Assembly (NCBI GenBank): GCA_945639745.1
Contig: CALZEK010000103.1
Coordinates: 1 to 5,674, forward strand
Length of the DNA: 5,674 bases
Reading direction: 5' to 3'
Source of the DNA: an uncultured Bacillaceae bacterium
GTDB lineage: Bacteria > Bacillota > Bacilli > Bacillales > Amphibacillaceae
The notes beneath the pieces were generated by a model. It was not told the DNA's origin. It saw only the letters and a program-made list of their open reading frames with translations, and did not search any database. A program made the translations under genes and the position numbers. Of the stretch, positions 1-5,574 are shown piece after piece (positions within the stretch are counted from its first letter, which is position 1; the number at the start of each line of letters is the position of its first letter).

Positions 1-448
1 TTCCGCCTGCATGAATTAATACATGTTCGCCTCTTTTTAGTTTACCTAACCAAAAAAGTGTCTGATAAGCAGTCATAAACACTTCTGGAATCGCAGCCGC
101 TTCAACAAAACTTAAGTTGTCAGGTTTAGGTATAATGATATCTTCACGTAAGATAGCATATTCAGCGTAACCACCTTCAGCCATCAACCCACATACTTCG
201 TCACCAATTTTATATTTACTTATATTTGATCCTACTTCTTCGACAATACCTGAAACTTCAAGACCTAGACTAATATTTTCTTTTGCTTGATTTGGATATT
301 TTCCAACGCGTTTGACAATATCAGCTCGATTGACAGCCGAAGCTTTTACTTTAACCAAAACTTCTCCCGCTTGCGGTTTAGGTTGTTTAATTTCAGTTAA
401 TGTTAATTGCTCTATTCCACCAGGTTCTTTTACTAAAATCGCTTTCAT
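1..448 (-). CDS. NAD(P)H:quinone oxidoreductase, PIG3-like (partial, C-terminus outside window)
   Basis: The first 149 codons of a medium-chain dehydrogenase/reductase of the zinc-free quinone oxidoreductase branch; the gene continues past the left edge. The family (PIG3/TP53I3, QOR) uses NADPH to reduce quinones and other electrophiles in the cytosol. Read directly: a GroES-like N-terminal domain with AVNRAD (residues 38-43), GLEVSG (62-67), GDEVCGL (82-88), GGYAEY (92-97) and AAAIPEVFMTAY (117-128), then GEHVLIHAGG leading into the Rossmann domain, where the window ends. IPEVFMTAY is typical of the PIG3 subgroup. The zinc ligands of true alcohol dehydrogenases are not seen in this portion. 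The ATG at 446-448 is supported by a GGAGG Shine-Dalgarno 8 nt upstream. It lies 128 nt downstream of the DUF2161 gene on the same strand with no terminator between, so read-through is possible. The family is confident; the substrate is unknown. Confidence 0.88.
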   Translation of the reverse strand, partial: MKAILVKEPGGIEQLTLTEIKQPKPQAGEVLVKVKASAVNRADIVKRVGKYPNQAKENISLGLEVSGIVEEVGSNISKYKIGDEVCGLMAEGGYAEYAILREDIIIPKPDNLSFVEAAAIPEVFMTAYQTLFWLGKLKRGEHVLIHAGG

Positions 449-456
449 TTATGTAA

Positions 457-461
457 CCTCC
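457..461 (-). promoter_or_regulatory. Ribosome binding site of the quinone oxidoreductase
   Basis: GGAGG on the minus strand, 8 nt before the ATG at 448. It fixes the start codon of the partial gene at the left edge. Confidence 0.8.
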
Positions 462-494
462 ATTTAAATGATTTATTCTACTAATTTTCCTTCT

Positions 495-500
495 ATTATA
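495..500 (-). promoter_or_regulatory. Possible -10 element (TATAAT) for the quinone oxidoreductase
   Basis: A perfect TATAAT on the minus strand, about 47 nt before the start codon, would give transcription starting near 488. No good -35 hexamer sits 16-18 bp upstream, so this is either a weak or activator-dependent promoter or a chance match in AT-rich DNA. The rest of the 449-576 gap holds only AT-rich sequence with imperfect inverted repeats and no terminator. Confidence 0.35.
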
Positions 501-576
501 CTTAAGTTATTAATAATAGATAGCTGCTTAATAAACTACTCTATCAAAATATATGATGAATTTAAATAATAGCTAT

Positions 577-1305
577 TTATTTTAAAGGGGTCTTTCGATA
601 AAGTTCAATAACTTCTGGATAGGTTTTATATTCATTTTTTCCTTTTTCTGTTAGTCCATAAACACCTCTATCCACTCGCTCAAACCATTGATAATAATTA
701 TTATATAAAATGCTATAGGTTTTATTTCTTGTTCCAATTTTTTCTAATTCTTTTGCTGACATGGGTCCTAAATGATCTAAATAATATGCTATTTGAATTG
801 CCATTTCTTTATAAGCAGTCATCATTAGAATATGACTACTTCCACCAACGTTTTGATTACTGCGTCTATTTTTAATTTCCTCAATTATTTTTTTACGTTG
901 ACGATTATTTTGTTTCATACTTTTTTTCCTTTCAAATGGCTTTGGTTCACAAACAACATCTAGGCTCGGTTTACGACCTTCGAATGATACGAGTATAAGG
1001 CCTAACTCTAAACGTCTAACCAAATGGACTAAATCACGCCATCGCTTCCGTCTTAAACTTATTTTTGGTTTTGGTATCGCTAAATAAACATGATTTGTTA
1101 TTTTTTGACGTTTAGCAGCTTGCATAAGTAAAGTAATATTTAAATTTAACTTTAATTCAGTAATAATGATTGTATCAGTTTTTTCTTGATAAGCGACAAC
1201 ATCACAGTCATTGACTTCAGCTTGAACTTTGAAACCTAATTTTTCAAAATAAGTTTGTACGGGGCCATATAAATCTTTTTCGGTTGCTTTTGTTGTTTTG
1301 TTCAT
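577..1305 (-). CDS. DUF2161 family putative PD-(D/E)XK phosphodiesterase with C-terminal winged helix
   Basis: A 242-residue soluble protein that I recognise as DUF2161, a family with no established role. Read directly: the N-terminal half has the spacing of a PD-(D/E)XK nuclease core, with Glu9 in the first helix, Asp33 and Asp35 in VNDCDVVAY, Glu50-Leu51-Lys52 as the E-x-K element, and a following helix with Gln62 (MQAAKRQ). Residues 122-148 are very basic (many Lys and Arg). The C-terminal part (about 160-225) looks like a winged helix, ending in FERVDRGVYGLTEKG. The catalytic signature appears intact, so nuclease or phosphodiesterase activity is plausible but inferred. The start ATG at 1305 has AGGAG 5 nt upstream, overlapping the stop of the nitronate monooxygenase gene; the 8-nt gap implies co-transcription and probably translational coupling. 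The target (DNA, RNA or other phosphodiester) cannot be told from sequence. Confidence 0.85.
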   Translation of the reverse strand: MNKTTKATEKDLYGPVQTYFEKLGFKVQAEVNDCDVVAYQEKTDTIIITELKLNLNITLLMQAAKRQKITNHVYLAIPKPKISLRRKRWRDLVHLVRRLELGLILVSFEGRKPSLDVVCEPKPFERKKSMKQNNRQRKKIIEEIKNRRSNQNVGGSSHILMMTAYKEMAIQIAYYLDHLGPMSAKELEKIGTRNKTYSILYNNYYQWFERVDRGVYGLTEKGKNEYKTYPEVIELYRKTPLK

Positions 1306-1310
1306 TATAT

Positions 1311-1315
1311 CTCCT
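1311..1315 (-). promoter_or_regulatory. Ribosome binding site of DUF2161 overlapping the upstream stop codon
   Basis: AGGAG on the minus strand, 5 nt before the ATG at 1305. It shares bases with the TAG stop (1314-1316) of the nitronate monooxygenase gene. Ribosomes terminating on the first gene would sit on this site, which supports coupled translation of the pair. Confidence 0.8.
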
Positions 1316-2336
1316 ACTTTTTCAATTCATTCATTAAATCTCTTACAGATTGTTCTTTACTTAAACGAATAGACTGACCTGTCCATAAAGACATAAACGA
1401 TTTATCATTTTGTTGTTTAGCTAAACTACGCATGTTTTTTGTTAAGCTATTTTGAAATGGGTAAGGTAATATCTTTTCTCTTTCATGCTTATATTTTTCT
1501 ATAAATTCATTATTAATACCTCTTGCTAATTTTCCTGAGAATGCTTTAGTTAATACCGCATCTGTCTCAACACTACTGAGAAGTGTTTTTTTATGTAGCT
1601 TATCTGCCGAACTCTCATAAGTCATTAAAAAGGCTGTACCTAATTGAACACTGCTTGCACCTAAATTATAAGCTGCTTTAACGCCACGTTTATCCATAAT
1701 TCCTCCTGCTGCAATAATTGGGATTTTAACTGAATCAGCTACTTGAGGAAGCAATGAAAATAAACCAATCAAATCGTTATCCCCTAAAAAGCTTCCCCGG
1801 TGTCCACCCGCTTCAAATCCTTGAACAACAACTGCATCACAACCTGCATTTTCTATTTCAATTGCTTCTTTTACTGTTGTTGCAGTCCCAATAATATAGC
1901 TACCTGCTTGCTTTAATTGTTCAATAACTGTTACATCTGGTATACCAAATGTAAAAGATACAATTGGAACAGCTTCTTTCATAACGACCTCAATTTGTTC
2001 AGCAAATACATGTGAGATTTCAATTTTTTCAGGTATCTCTTGTGCATATGCTGGTGCTGCTTGTTTGAATTTTTGTTTAGCTTGATCGAATTCAACTTCA
2101 TTTAGATCACTTTTTTCTGGTACAAATAGATTAATACCGTAAAAATAATTTGTGTTCATTTTAACTTTTTCAATAAAATTTTGTGTTTGTTTCGCATTTA
2201 AATAACCCGCTCCAATATTTCCAATACCCCCTTGATTAGAAACTTCACTAACTAATTCAGGGGTCGTCACACCTGCCATTGGTGCTTGAAATATAGTGTT
2301 TAATTTAATTAATTCTGCTATTTTTCCTCTCGTCAT
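1314..2336 (-). CDS. Nitronate monooxygenase (2-nitropropane dioxygenase family)
   Basis: A 340-residue FMN-dependent TIM-barrel enzyme of the nitronate monooxygenase / 2-nitropropane dioxygenase family, which oxidises alkyl nitronates such as propionate 3-nitronate to carbonyl compounds and nitrite. Motifs seen in order: QAPMAG (17-22) at the first strand, GGIGNIGAGY (36-45), FTFGIP (128-133), GTATTVKEA (150-158), QGFEAGGHRG (172-181) with the conserved His179 that is the likely catalytic base, AAGGIMDKRG (209-218) and GASSVQLGTAFL (226-237) for FMN phosphate binding, and KAFSGKLARGINNEF (264-278). Length and motif order are normal for the family. The start at 2336 has AAGGAG 10 nt upstream. 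The gene leads a probable operon with DUF2161. Related proteins include FabK enoyl-ACP reductase, but the EAGGHRG and FSGKLAR motifs favour nitronate monooxygenase. The physiological substrate is unknown. Confidence 0.92.
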   Translation of the reverse strand: MTRGKIAELIKLNTIFQAPMAGVTTPELVSEVSNQGGIGNIGAGYLNAKQTQNFIEKVKMNTNYFYGINLFVPEKSDLNEVEFDQAKQKFKQAAPAYAQEIPEKIEISHVFAEQIEVVMKEAVPIVSFTFGIPDVTVIEQLKQAGSYIIGTATTVKEAIEIENAGCDAVVVQGFEAGGHRGSFLGDNDLIGLFSLLPQVADSVKIPIIAAGGIMDKRGVKAAYNLGASSVQLGTAFLMTYESSADKLHKKTLLSSVETDAVLTKAFSGKLARGINNEFIEKYKHEREKILPYPFQNSLTKNMRSLAKQQNDKSFMSLWTGQSIRLSKEQSVRDLMNELKK

Positions 2337-2385
2337 GTTAGCACAGCTCCTTATTTTTATTAATAGTTACCATAGAGTTATCTTT

Positions 2386-2414
2386 ATTTTATCAGTTAAT
2401 TATTTTTTTACGAA
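2386..2414 (-). promoter_or_regulatory. Candidate extended -10 promoter for the nitronate monooxygenase-DUF2161 operon
   Basis: On the minus strand TGATAAAAT gives an extended -10 (TGn followed by TAAAAT, 2386-2391). A weak -35, TTCGTA (2409-2414), lies 17 bp upstream. Transcription would start near 2379, about 43 nt before the ATG. An AGTTA-type direct repeat (2365-2369 and 2376-2380) lies at and just after that start. This is a motif match only. Confidence 0.4.
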
Positions 2415-2452
2415 TCAAAAACAGAATAATACTTTTAAGATTGACTTTTATG

Positions 2453-2458
2453 TATAAT
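2453..2458 (+). promoter_or_regulatory. Candidate -10 element (TATAAT) for the FAD monooxygenase
   Basis: A perfect TATAAT lies 19 nt upstream of the ATG. Transcription would begin near 2465, giving a leader of only about 13 nt that still contains the GAGGTGAT ribosome binding site. The best-looking -35 (TTGACT at 2441) is far too close (6 bp) and the properly spaced hexamer is poor, so the assignment is tentative. Confidence 0.35.
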
Positions 2459-2465
2459 TATTAAA

Positions 2466-2473
2466 GAGGTGAT
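2466..2473 (+). promoter_or_regulatory. Ribosome binding site that decides the FAD monooxygenase start
   Basis: GAGGTGAT matches the extended anti-Shine-Dalgarno complement and ends 4 nt before the ATG at 2478. An in-frame GTG at 2469 would give a protein three residues longer, but it lies inside this ribosome binding site and is therefore not the start. Confidence 0.8.
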
Positions 2474-2477
2474 AATC

Positions 2478-3608
2478 ATGGAAGTAGCTATTGTTGGTGG
2501 AGGAATTGGTGGTTTAACAACTGCGATTGGATTACATAAAATTGGAATTAAAGCACATATATATGAACAAGCACCCTATTTTAAACCCTTAGGAACTGGT
2601 ATAGGAATCGGAAGTAATGCCATGCTTGCACTTAATGAATTAGGTGTTGCTCACGATATTTTAAAATCAGGTATGCCACTGCATGACCAACAATTTTTAA
2701 ATGCTAATGGTAAGGTGATGAACACAATTGATTTTAGATTACTAAAGAATAAATTTGGTGAAGAAAATATAGCTATCGAACGATCTGATTTACATCAAGC
2801 ATTATTTGATGCTATTAATCCAGAATATATCCATTTCAATAAAAAAATGACTCATTTTAATCAAACAAAAACAGATGTTACTATCCATTTTAATGATCAA
2901 ACATCTGTAAAGGCAGACTATGTTATTGCAGCAGACGGGATTCATTCTATCTTCAGACAAACTCTACTACCTAATAGTACACCGAGATATGCAGGTTATA
3001 CTTGTTGGCGCGGAATTGCCAAAATACAAAACGATGTTGAATCACATATATCTTCTGAAGCTTGGTCTAAAGATGGACGATTTGGTTGGGCACCACTTTA
3101 TAACGGCTATGCATATTGGTTTGCTTGTATTAACATCTCTAAAAACGATGAGTATTTTAAGTCATTAGACCAAGCGGCTGTAGCAAAACAGTTTTCTCAT
3201 TATCCTAAGTTAGTTAATAGATTGATTAATGATACACCTGATGAATATTTTCTACATCATGATATTTATGATATTAAACCTTTAAATAATTTTATTTTTA
3301 ATCGTATTTGTTTACTGGGCGATGCTGCCCATGCAACAACACCAAATATGGGACAAGGTGCTGGACAATCAATTGAAGATGCTTATGAATTAATGATTGC
3401 TTTACAAGAGACAGCTAGTATAAAAGAAGCTTTTAAACAATATAATAAGAAGCGTGTAGATAAGACTAGAAAAGTGATTAATCTATCACGTCAAATTGGT
3501 TGGGCAGCACAATGGGATAATCAATTTTTAATTACTTTTAGAGACTCTTTATTCCCCCTTATTCCAAATACACTCTTATTTAAGCGACTCACTTTTTTAT
3601 TTAAATGA
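2478..3608 (+). CDS. FAD-dependent monooxygenase (group A, UbiH/salicylate hydroxylase-like)
   Basis: A 376-residue single-component flavoprotein hydroxylase with the p-hydroxybenzoate hydroxylase fold. Such enzymes use NAD(P)H and O2 to hydroxylate aromatic or heterocyclic substrates in the cytosol. Motifs seen: the FAD-binding Rossmann turn GGGIGG (7-12) with Glu30 ending the second strand to bind ribose, the ERSDLH segment (101-106) with the conserved Arg102, the DG motif AADG (151-154), and the GD motif GDAAHATTPNMGQGAGQSIEDA (281-302), which binds the FAD pyrophosphate and contains the conserved Pro289. A single hydrophobic stretch at the C-terminus (353-374) is not clearly a membrane anchor. 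The start is ATG 2478, chosen because GAGGTGAT precedes it. It is transcribed divergently from the nitronate monooxygenase operon and converges with the membrane protein gene. Known relatives act on salicylate, urate, ubiquinone precursors or tetracyclines; the substrate here cannot be assigned. Confidence 0.9.
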   Translation: MEVAIVGGGIGGLTTAIGLHKIGIKAHIYEQAPYFKPLGTGIGIGSNAMLALNELGVAHDILKSGMPLHDQQFLNANGKVMNTIDFRLLKNKFGEENIAIERSDLHQALFDAINPEYIHFNKKMTHFNQTKTDVTIHFNDQTSVKADYVIAADGIHSIFRQTLLPNSTPRYAGYTCWRGIAKIQNDVESHISSEAWSKDGRFGWAPLYNGYAYWFACINISKNDEYFKSLDQAAVAKQFSHYPKLVNRLINDTPDEYFLHHDIYDIKPLNNFIFNRICLLGDAAHATTPNMGQGAGQSIEDAYELMIALQETASIKEAFKQYNKKRVDKTRKVINLSRQIGWAAQWDNQFLITFRDSLFPLIPNTLLFKRLTFLFK

Positions 3609-3612
3609 AATT

Positions 3613-3645
3613 AAAAAAATCCCAACTAGTTTAACTGGTTGGGAT
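3613..3645 (-). terminator. Intrinsic terminator of the membrane protein gene (convergent intergenic hairpin)
   Basis: A 12-position stem (3619-3630 with 3634-3645) around a 3-nt loop, with one position that is a U-G wobble on the plus transcript and an A-C mismatch on the minus transcript. On the minus strand the stem is followed by seven U residues (3613-3619), a classic intrinsic terminator after the stop at 3651. On the plus strand the downstream tract is poor (ATAAAATTT), so it should stop the FAD monooxygenase transcript less efficiently. Confidence 0.85.
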
Positions 3646-3650
3646 AAAAT

Positions 3651-4868
3651 TTAAGCAACTTTAACTTTTGTATCTAATTCTTTAACTGTTTCTTTATTAA
3701 AGTTTTTCTTATTAATACGCGTTAATACTTGTATTGTTTTAAATTGACTAAATACAAATGGAATTAAGACTAAAAAGTGCCAAACACTAAACTGATCAAC
3801 TATGCCTGTTTTAATTAATCCATCTCCTACAAAAAACATTCCTAGAACAAAGAAGGCTACACCTGGACAAATTAGCGTAAAACTCCCAGCACTTTTTTTA
3901 GATCCAGTTAAATGTGTATATTGCTTGAAGTAACCAATTTGTTTTAAAACAAAAAACCCTATACCTAAAAATATAATTTGAATAGATATTAAAATAGATA
4001 ATACTAAAAATAAAATCCCAGGTGACGGTATGGTATTAAATAAATTATGACTAACACCTGTGTACAGTCTAACAAACGTGATTCCTAAGAGTGTTGTAAT
4101 TGGAACACTTAACCATAAACTTGGTGCAGCTTCCATGGCCACTCCTTTTTCCAACATTCCACGTACACCAAGGACAAGTAAAATAATTCCTAACGACACA
4201 GCAATTGTTGCAAAGAATAATGAAAAGAATGTAGCAATCGAGCTTGTCGCCATGACTCTACTAATACCAGCTGGTGCAGCAAGTCCTACAGCTATCATTG
4301 AAAATGTAAAGACTGCCAGCATTTGACCGAGATGATTATTTTCTTCTACTTTAAACTTACCTTGTAAAAATTTTGTAAAGTAAGATAAATATATTTTTAT
4401 CGCGAAATAACCAACAATTAAAAAACCAATTAAAGAAAATGGTAATAAATACTCAATATAATTAAATAAATTCGGAATAAAAATTGCTCCTAAAACAAAT
4501 AAAGCATTAATTGACATTGAAATTGTTAAAGGTATTGCCATAAACGCAGATGCGTTATTTGATGATTTTAATTGTGAGTATGCTTCTGTTTGTTTAAATA
4601 AATTAAACTCACGTACGTTCCAAACTAACATATAAAAGTGACGATAAGTAAAATAAATAACACCTGCATAAGCTATTATGACTAAAGTTGCTAGGAAGAC
4701 TGAACCACCTGTTAGATAAGATGTAATGTCATGAAATGTCGGCATCGCTGTGTCAGGATGCGGTACCATAAACATAAAATACATAAAAAATGAAACAGCT
4801 AATCCACCATTGCCTAATGAAGCTAAGAAATAAAGCGGGTTGTAATTTCCTTTTAAATTTTTAACCAT
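3651..4868 (-). CDS. Polytopic membrane protein, putative TsoY/TDT (SLAC1)-like transporter
   Basis: A 405-residue integral membrane protein with about ten hydrophobic segments, roughly at residues 12-35, 55-77, 106-131, 138-163, 180-201, 209-235, 251-268, 283-308, 329-347 and 362-376, and a short charged C-terminal tail. The size and ten-helix plan resemble the tellurite-resistance/dicarboxylate (TDT, SLAC1-like) transporters, a superfamily that includes TehA and the sulfite exporter Ssu1. From memory the NGGLAVSFFMYFMFMVPHP start and the CPG motif also resemble the family called TsoY (seleno)protein, but I could not check this. Cys334 in LICPGVAFF is the only cysteine in the protein. The start ATG at 4868 has AGAAGGAG 8 nt upstream. 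The gene is monocistronic, with its own consensus promoter, an operator-like palindrome in the leader and its own terminator. The substrate is unassigned; the operator suggests a sulfur-species or metal link. Confidence 0.6.
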   Translation of the reverse strand: MVKNLKGNYNPLYFLASLGNGGLAVSFFMYFMFMVPHPDTAMPTFHDITSYLTGGSVFLATLVIIAYAGVIYFTYRHFYMLVWNVREFNLFKQTEAYSQLKSSNNASAFMAIPLTISMSINALFVLGAIFIPNLFNYIEYLLPFSLIGFLIVGYFAIKIYLSYFTKFLQGKFKVEENNHLGQMLAVFTFSMIAVGLAAPAGISRVMATSSIATFFSLFFATIAVSLGIILLVLGVRGMLEKGVAMEAAPSLWLSVPITTLLGITFVRLYTGVSHNLFNTIPSPGILFLVLSILISIQIIFLGIGFFVLKQIGYFKQYTHLTGSKKSAGSFTLICPGVAFFVLGMFFVGDGLIKTGIVDQFSVWHFLVLIPFVFSQFKTIQVLTRINKKNFNKETVKELDTKVKVA

Positions 4869-4876
4869 TAATTTTG

Positions 4877-4884
4877 CTCCTTCT
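4877..4884 (-). promoter_or_regulatory. Ribosome binding site of the membrane protein gene
   Basis: AGAAGGAG on the minus strand, 8 nt before the ATG at 4868. It supports the chosen start. Confidence 0.8.
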
Positions 4885-4887
4885 CTT

Positions 4888-4911
4888 ACATATACGTGTA
4901 GGGGTATATGT
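4888..4911 (-). promoter_or_regulatory. Operator-like inverted repeat, CsoR/CstR-family type
   Basis: Perfect 8-bp arms (ACATATAC and GTATATGT) flank an 8-bp centre. The inner 16 bp (4892-4907) read ATACCCCTACACGTAT on the minus strand. The left half, ATACCCCTA, matches the half-site of CsoR-family operators, in which ATAC and GTAT ends enclose C and G tracts; the right half lacks the G tract. The site starts about 8 nt downstream of the predicted transcription start, a position suited to repression. Known CsoR-family proteins sense copper, persulfides (CstR), formaldehyde or nickel. The regulator is not in this window, so family assignment is inference. Confidence 0.5.
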
Positions 4912-4925
4912 ATGTTTTATAGCTT

Positions 4926-4954
4926 AATATACATTGCTTTAAGATACATGTCAA
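4926..4954 (-). promoter_or_regulatory. Sigma-A promoter of the membrane protein gene
   Basis: On the minus strand a perfect -35 TTGACA (4949-4954), a 17-bp spacer and a -10 TATATT (4926-4931, five of six consensus bases). Predicted transcription start is near 4919, about 50 nt before the ATG. This is the best promoter in the window and sits directly upstream of the operator-like palindrome. Confidence 0.75.
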
Positions 4955-4981
4955 AATCTATGCTTATTTACAATATAATTA

Positions 4982-5014
4982 AAAAAACACATCTTAAATT
5001 AAGATGTGTTTTTT
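4982..5014 (-). terminator. Intrinsic terminator of queT
   Basis: A 15-bp perfect stem (4982-4996 with 5000-5014) around a 3-nt loop, including A and T tracts at its base. On the minus strand it lies 35 nt after the queT stop and ends in a run of U, so it isolates queT from the membrane protein gene. The symmetric A/T tracts mean it could work in either direction, but no plus-strand gene approaches it. Confidence 0.85.
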
Positions 5015-5048
5015 ATTAATCTAATAGCTTTAATGTGCTCAATTCAAT

Positions 5049-5564
5049 CTATCTCGTTAAATCAATTTTTTTATTTAGTAAATAGACAAACATGCCACCA
5101 ATAACCATCGAGACGAGTTCACCTAATCCTACAATCAACCAGGTTGAAAAAAAGGGCATACCGAGCAGAAAAGTTAATTGTCCAGCCACAGTAAACATTG
5201 AAACTGAAAAAACAATTGCAGTAATCATTATTTTATATAAATCATTTTTAACATGTTTTGTTAAATATCGACAAAGTATTAATACTAAAAAAGTTGATAT
5301 CCCACCAATTGGCACATCAAGTATCCATGTTGGTGACATAAAATTTGCAATAATGACACCTAAAGTGACTGCTAAAACATATCGTTTATGATACAAGGCC
5401 AAATAATTAAACATTTCAGAAACCCGAAACTGAATTAAACCAAAACTAAAAACAGCAAGAACTATCGTTACTGTCACATAAAGTGATGTGATTAATGCCA
5501 TTTTAGTTAATTCTATCGCTCTTAATTTATTCGTTTTTACATTTTCACTAGCGGTACTATTCAT
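5049..5564 (-). CDS. queT: QueT family queuosine precursor transporter
   Basis: A 171-residue membrane protein of the QueT (COG4708) family, which takes up a queuosine precursor (preQ0 or preQ1) for the wobble base of GUN-anticodon tRNAs. QueT proteins are small substrate-binding components of ECF-type transporters and normally use a shared EcfAAT module encoded elsewhere. Read directly: about five hydrophobic helices and the family signature QFRVSEMFNYLALY (45-58) followed by GVIIANFMSPTWILDVPIGG (69-88). The start is ATG 5564, preceded by AAAGGAG. The open frame extends 31 codons further upstream, but that stretch is the structured leader RNA and has no ribosome binding site. A preQ1-II-like riboswitch covers the leader and a strong terminator follows the stop. 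No queuosine biosynthesis genes are seen here, consistent with salvage. Family assignment is confident; which precursor is carried is inferred from the riboswitch. Confidence 0.92.
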   Translation of the reverse strand: MNSTASENVKTNKLRAIELTKMALITSLYVTVTIVLAVFSFGLIQFRVSEMFNYLALYHKRYVLAVTLGVIIANFMSPTWILDVPIGGISTFLVLILCRYLTKHVKNDLYKIMITAIVFSVSMFTVAGQLTFLLGMPFFSTWLIVGLGELVSMVIGGMFVYLLNKKIDLTR

Positions 5565-5574
5565 TTTTATATAA

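Noticed and set aside
508..540. Imperfect inverted repeat AGTTATTA ... TAATAAACT upstream of the quinone oxidoreductase
   Set aside because: The arms need a bulge, are almost wholly A/T and are widely spaced; chance is the simplest explanation.
550..576. AT-rich palindrome around ATAGCTAT after the DUF2161 stop
   Set aside because: It has only five paired bases before mismatches and no GC stem or U-tract, so it is not a terminator.
2441..2446. TTGACT as a -35 element for the FAD monooxygenase
   Set aside because: It is only 6 bp from the TATAAT, and no -10 lies 17 bp downstream, where the ribosome binding site is.
2469..2477. GTG start three codons upstream of the FAD monooxygenase ATG
   Set aside because: The GTG is part of the GAGGTGAT ribosome binding site; the ATG at 2478 is correctly spaced and gives the usual MxVAIVGGGIGG beginning.
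2920..3168. 82-codon open frame on the plus strand inside the FAD monooxygenase
   Set aside because: It is an out-of-frame overlap with a gene whose FAD-binding motifs run through the region; there is no family resemblance.
4060..4326. 88-codon plus-strand open frame opposite the membrane protein
   Set aside because: It is antisense to well-formed transmembrane segments and has no recognisable domain or ribosome binding site.
5092..5391. 99-codon plus-strand open frame opposite queT
   Set aside because: It is antisense to the conserved QueT signature region and shows no family resemblance.
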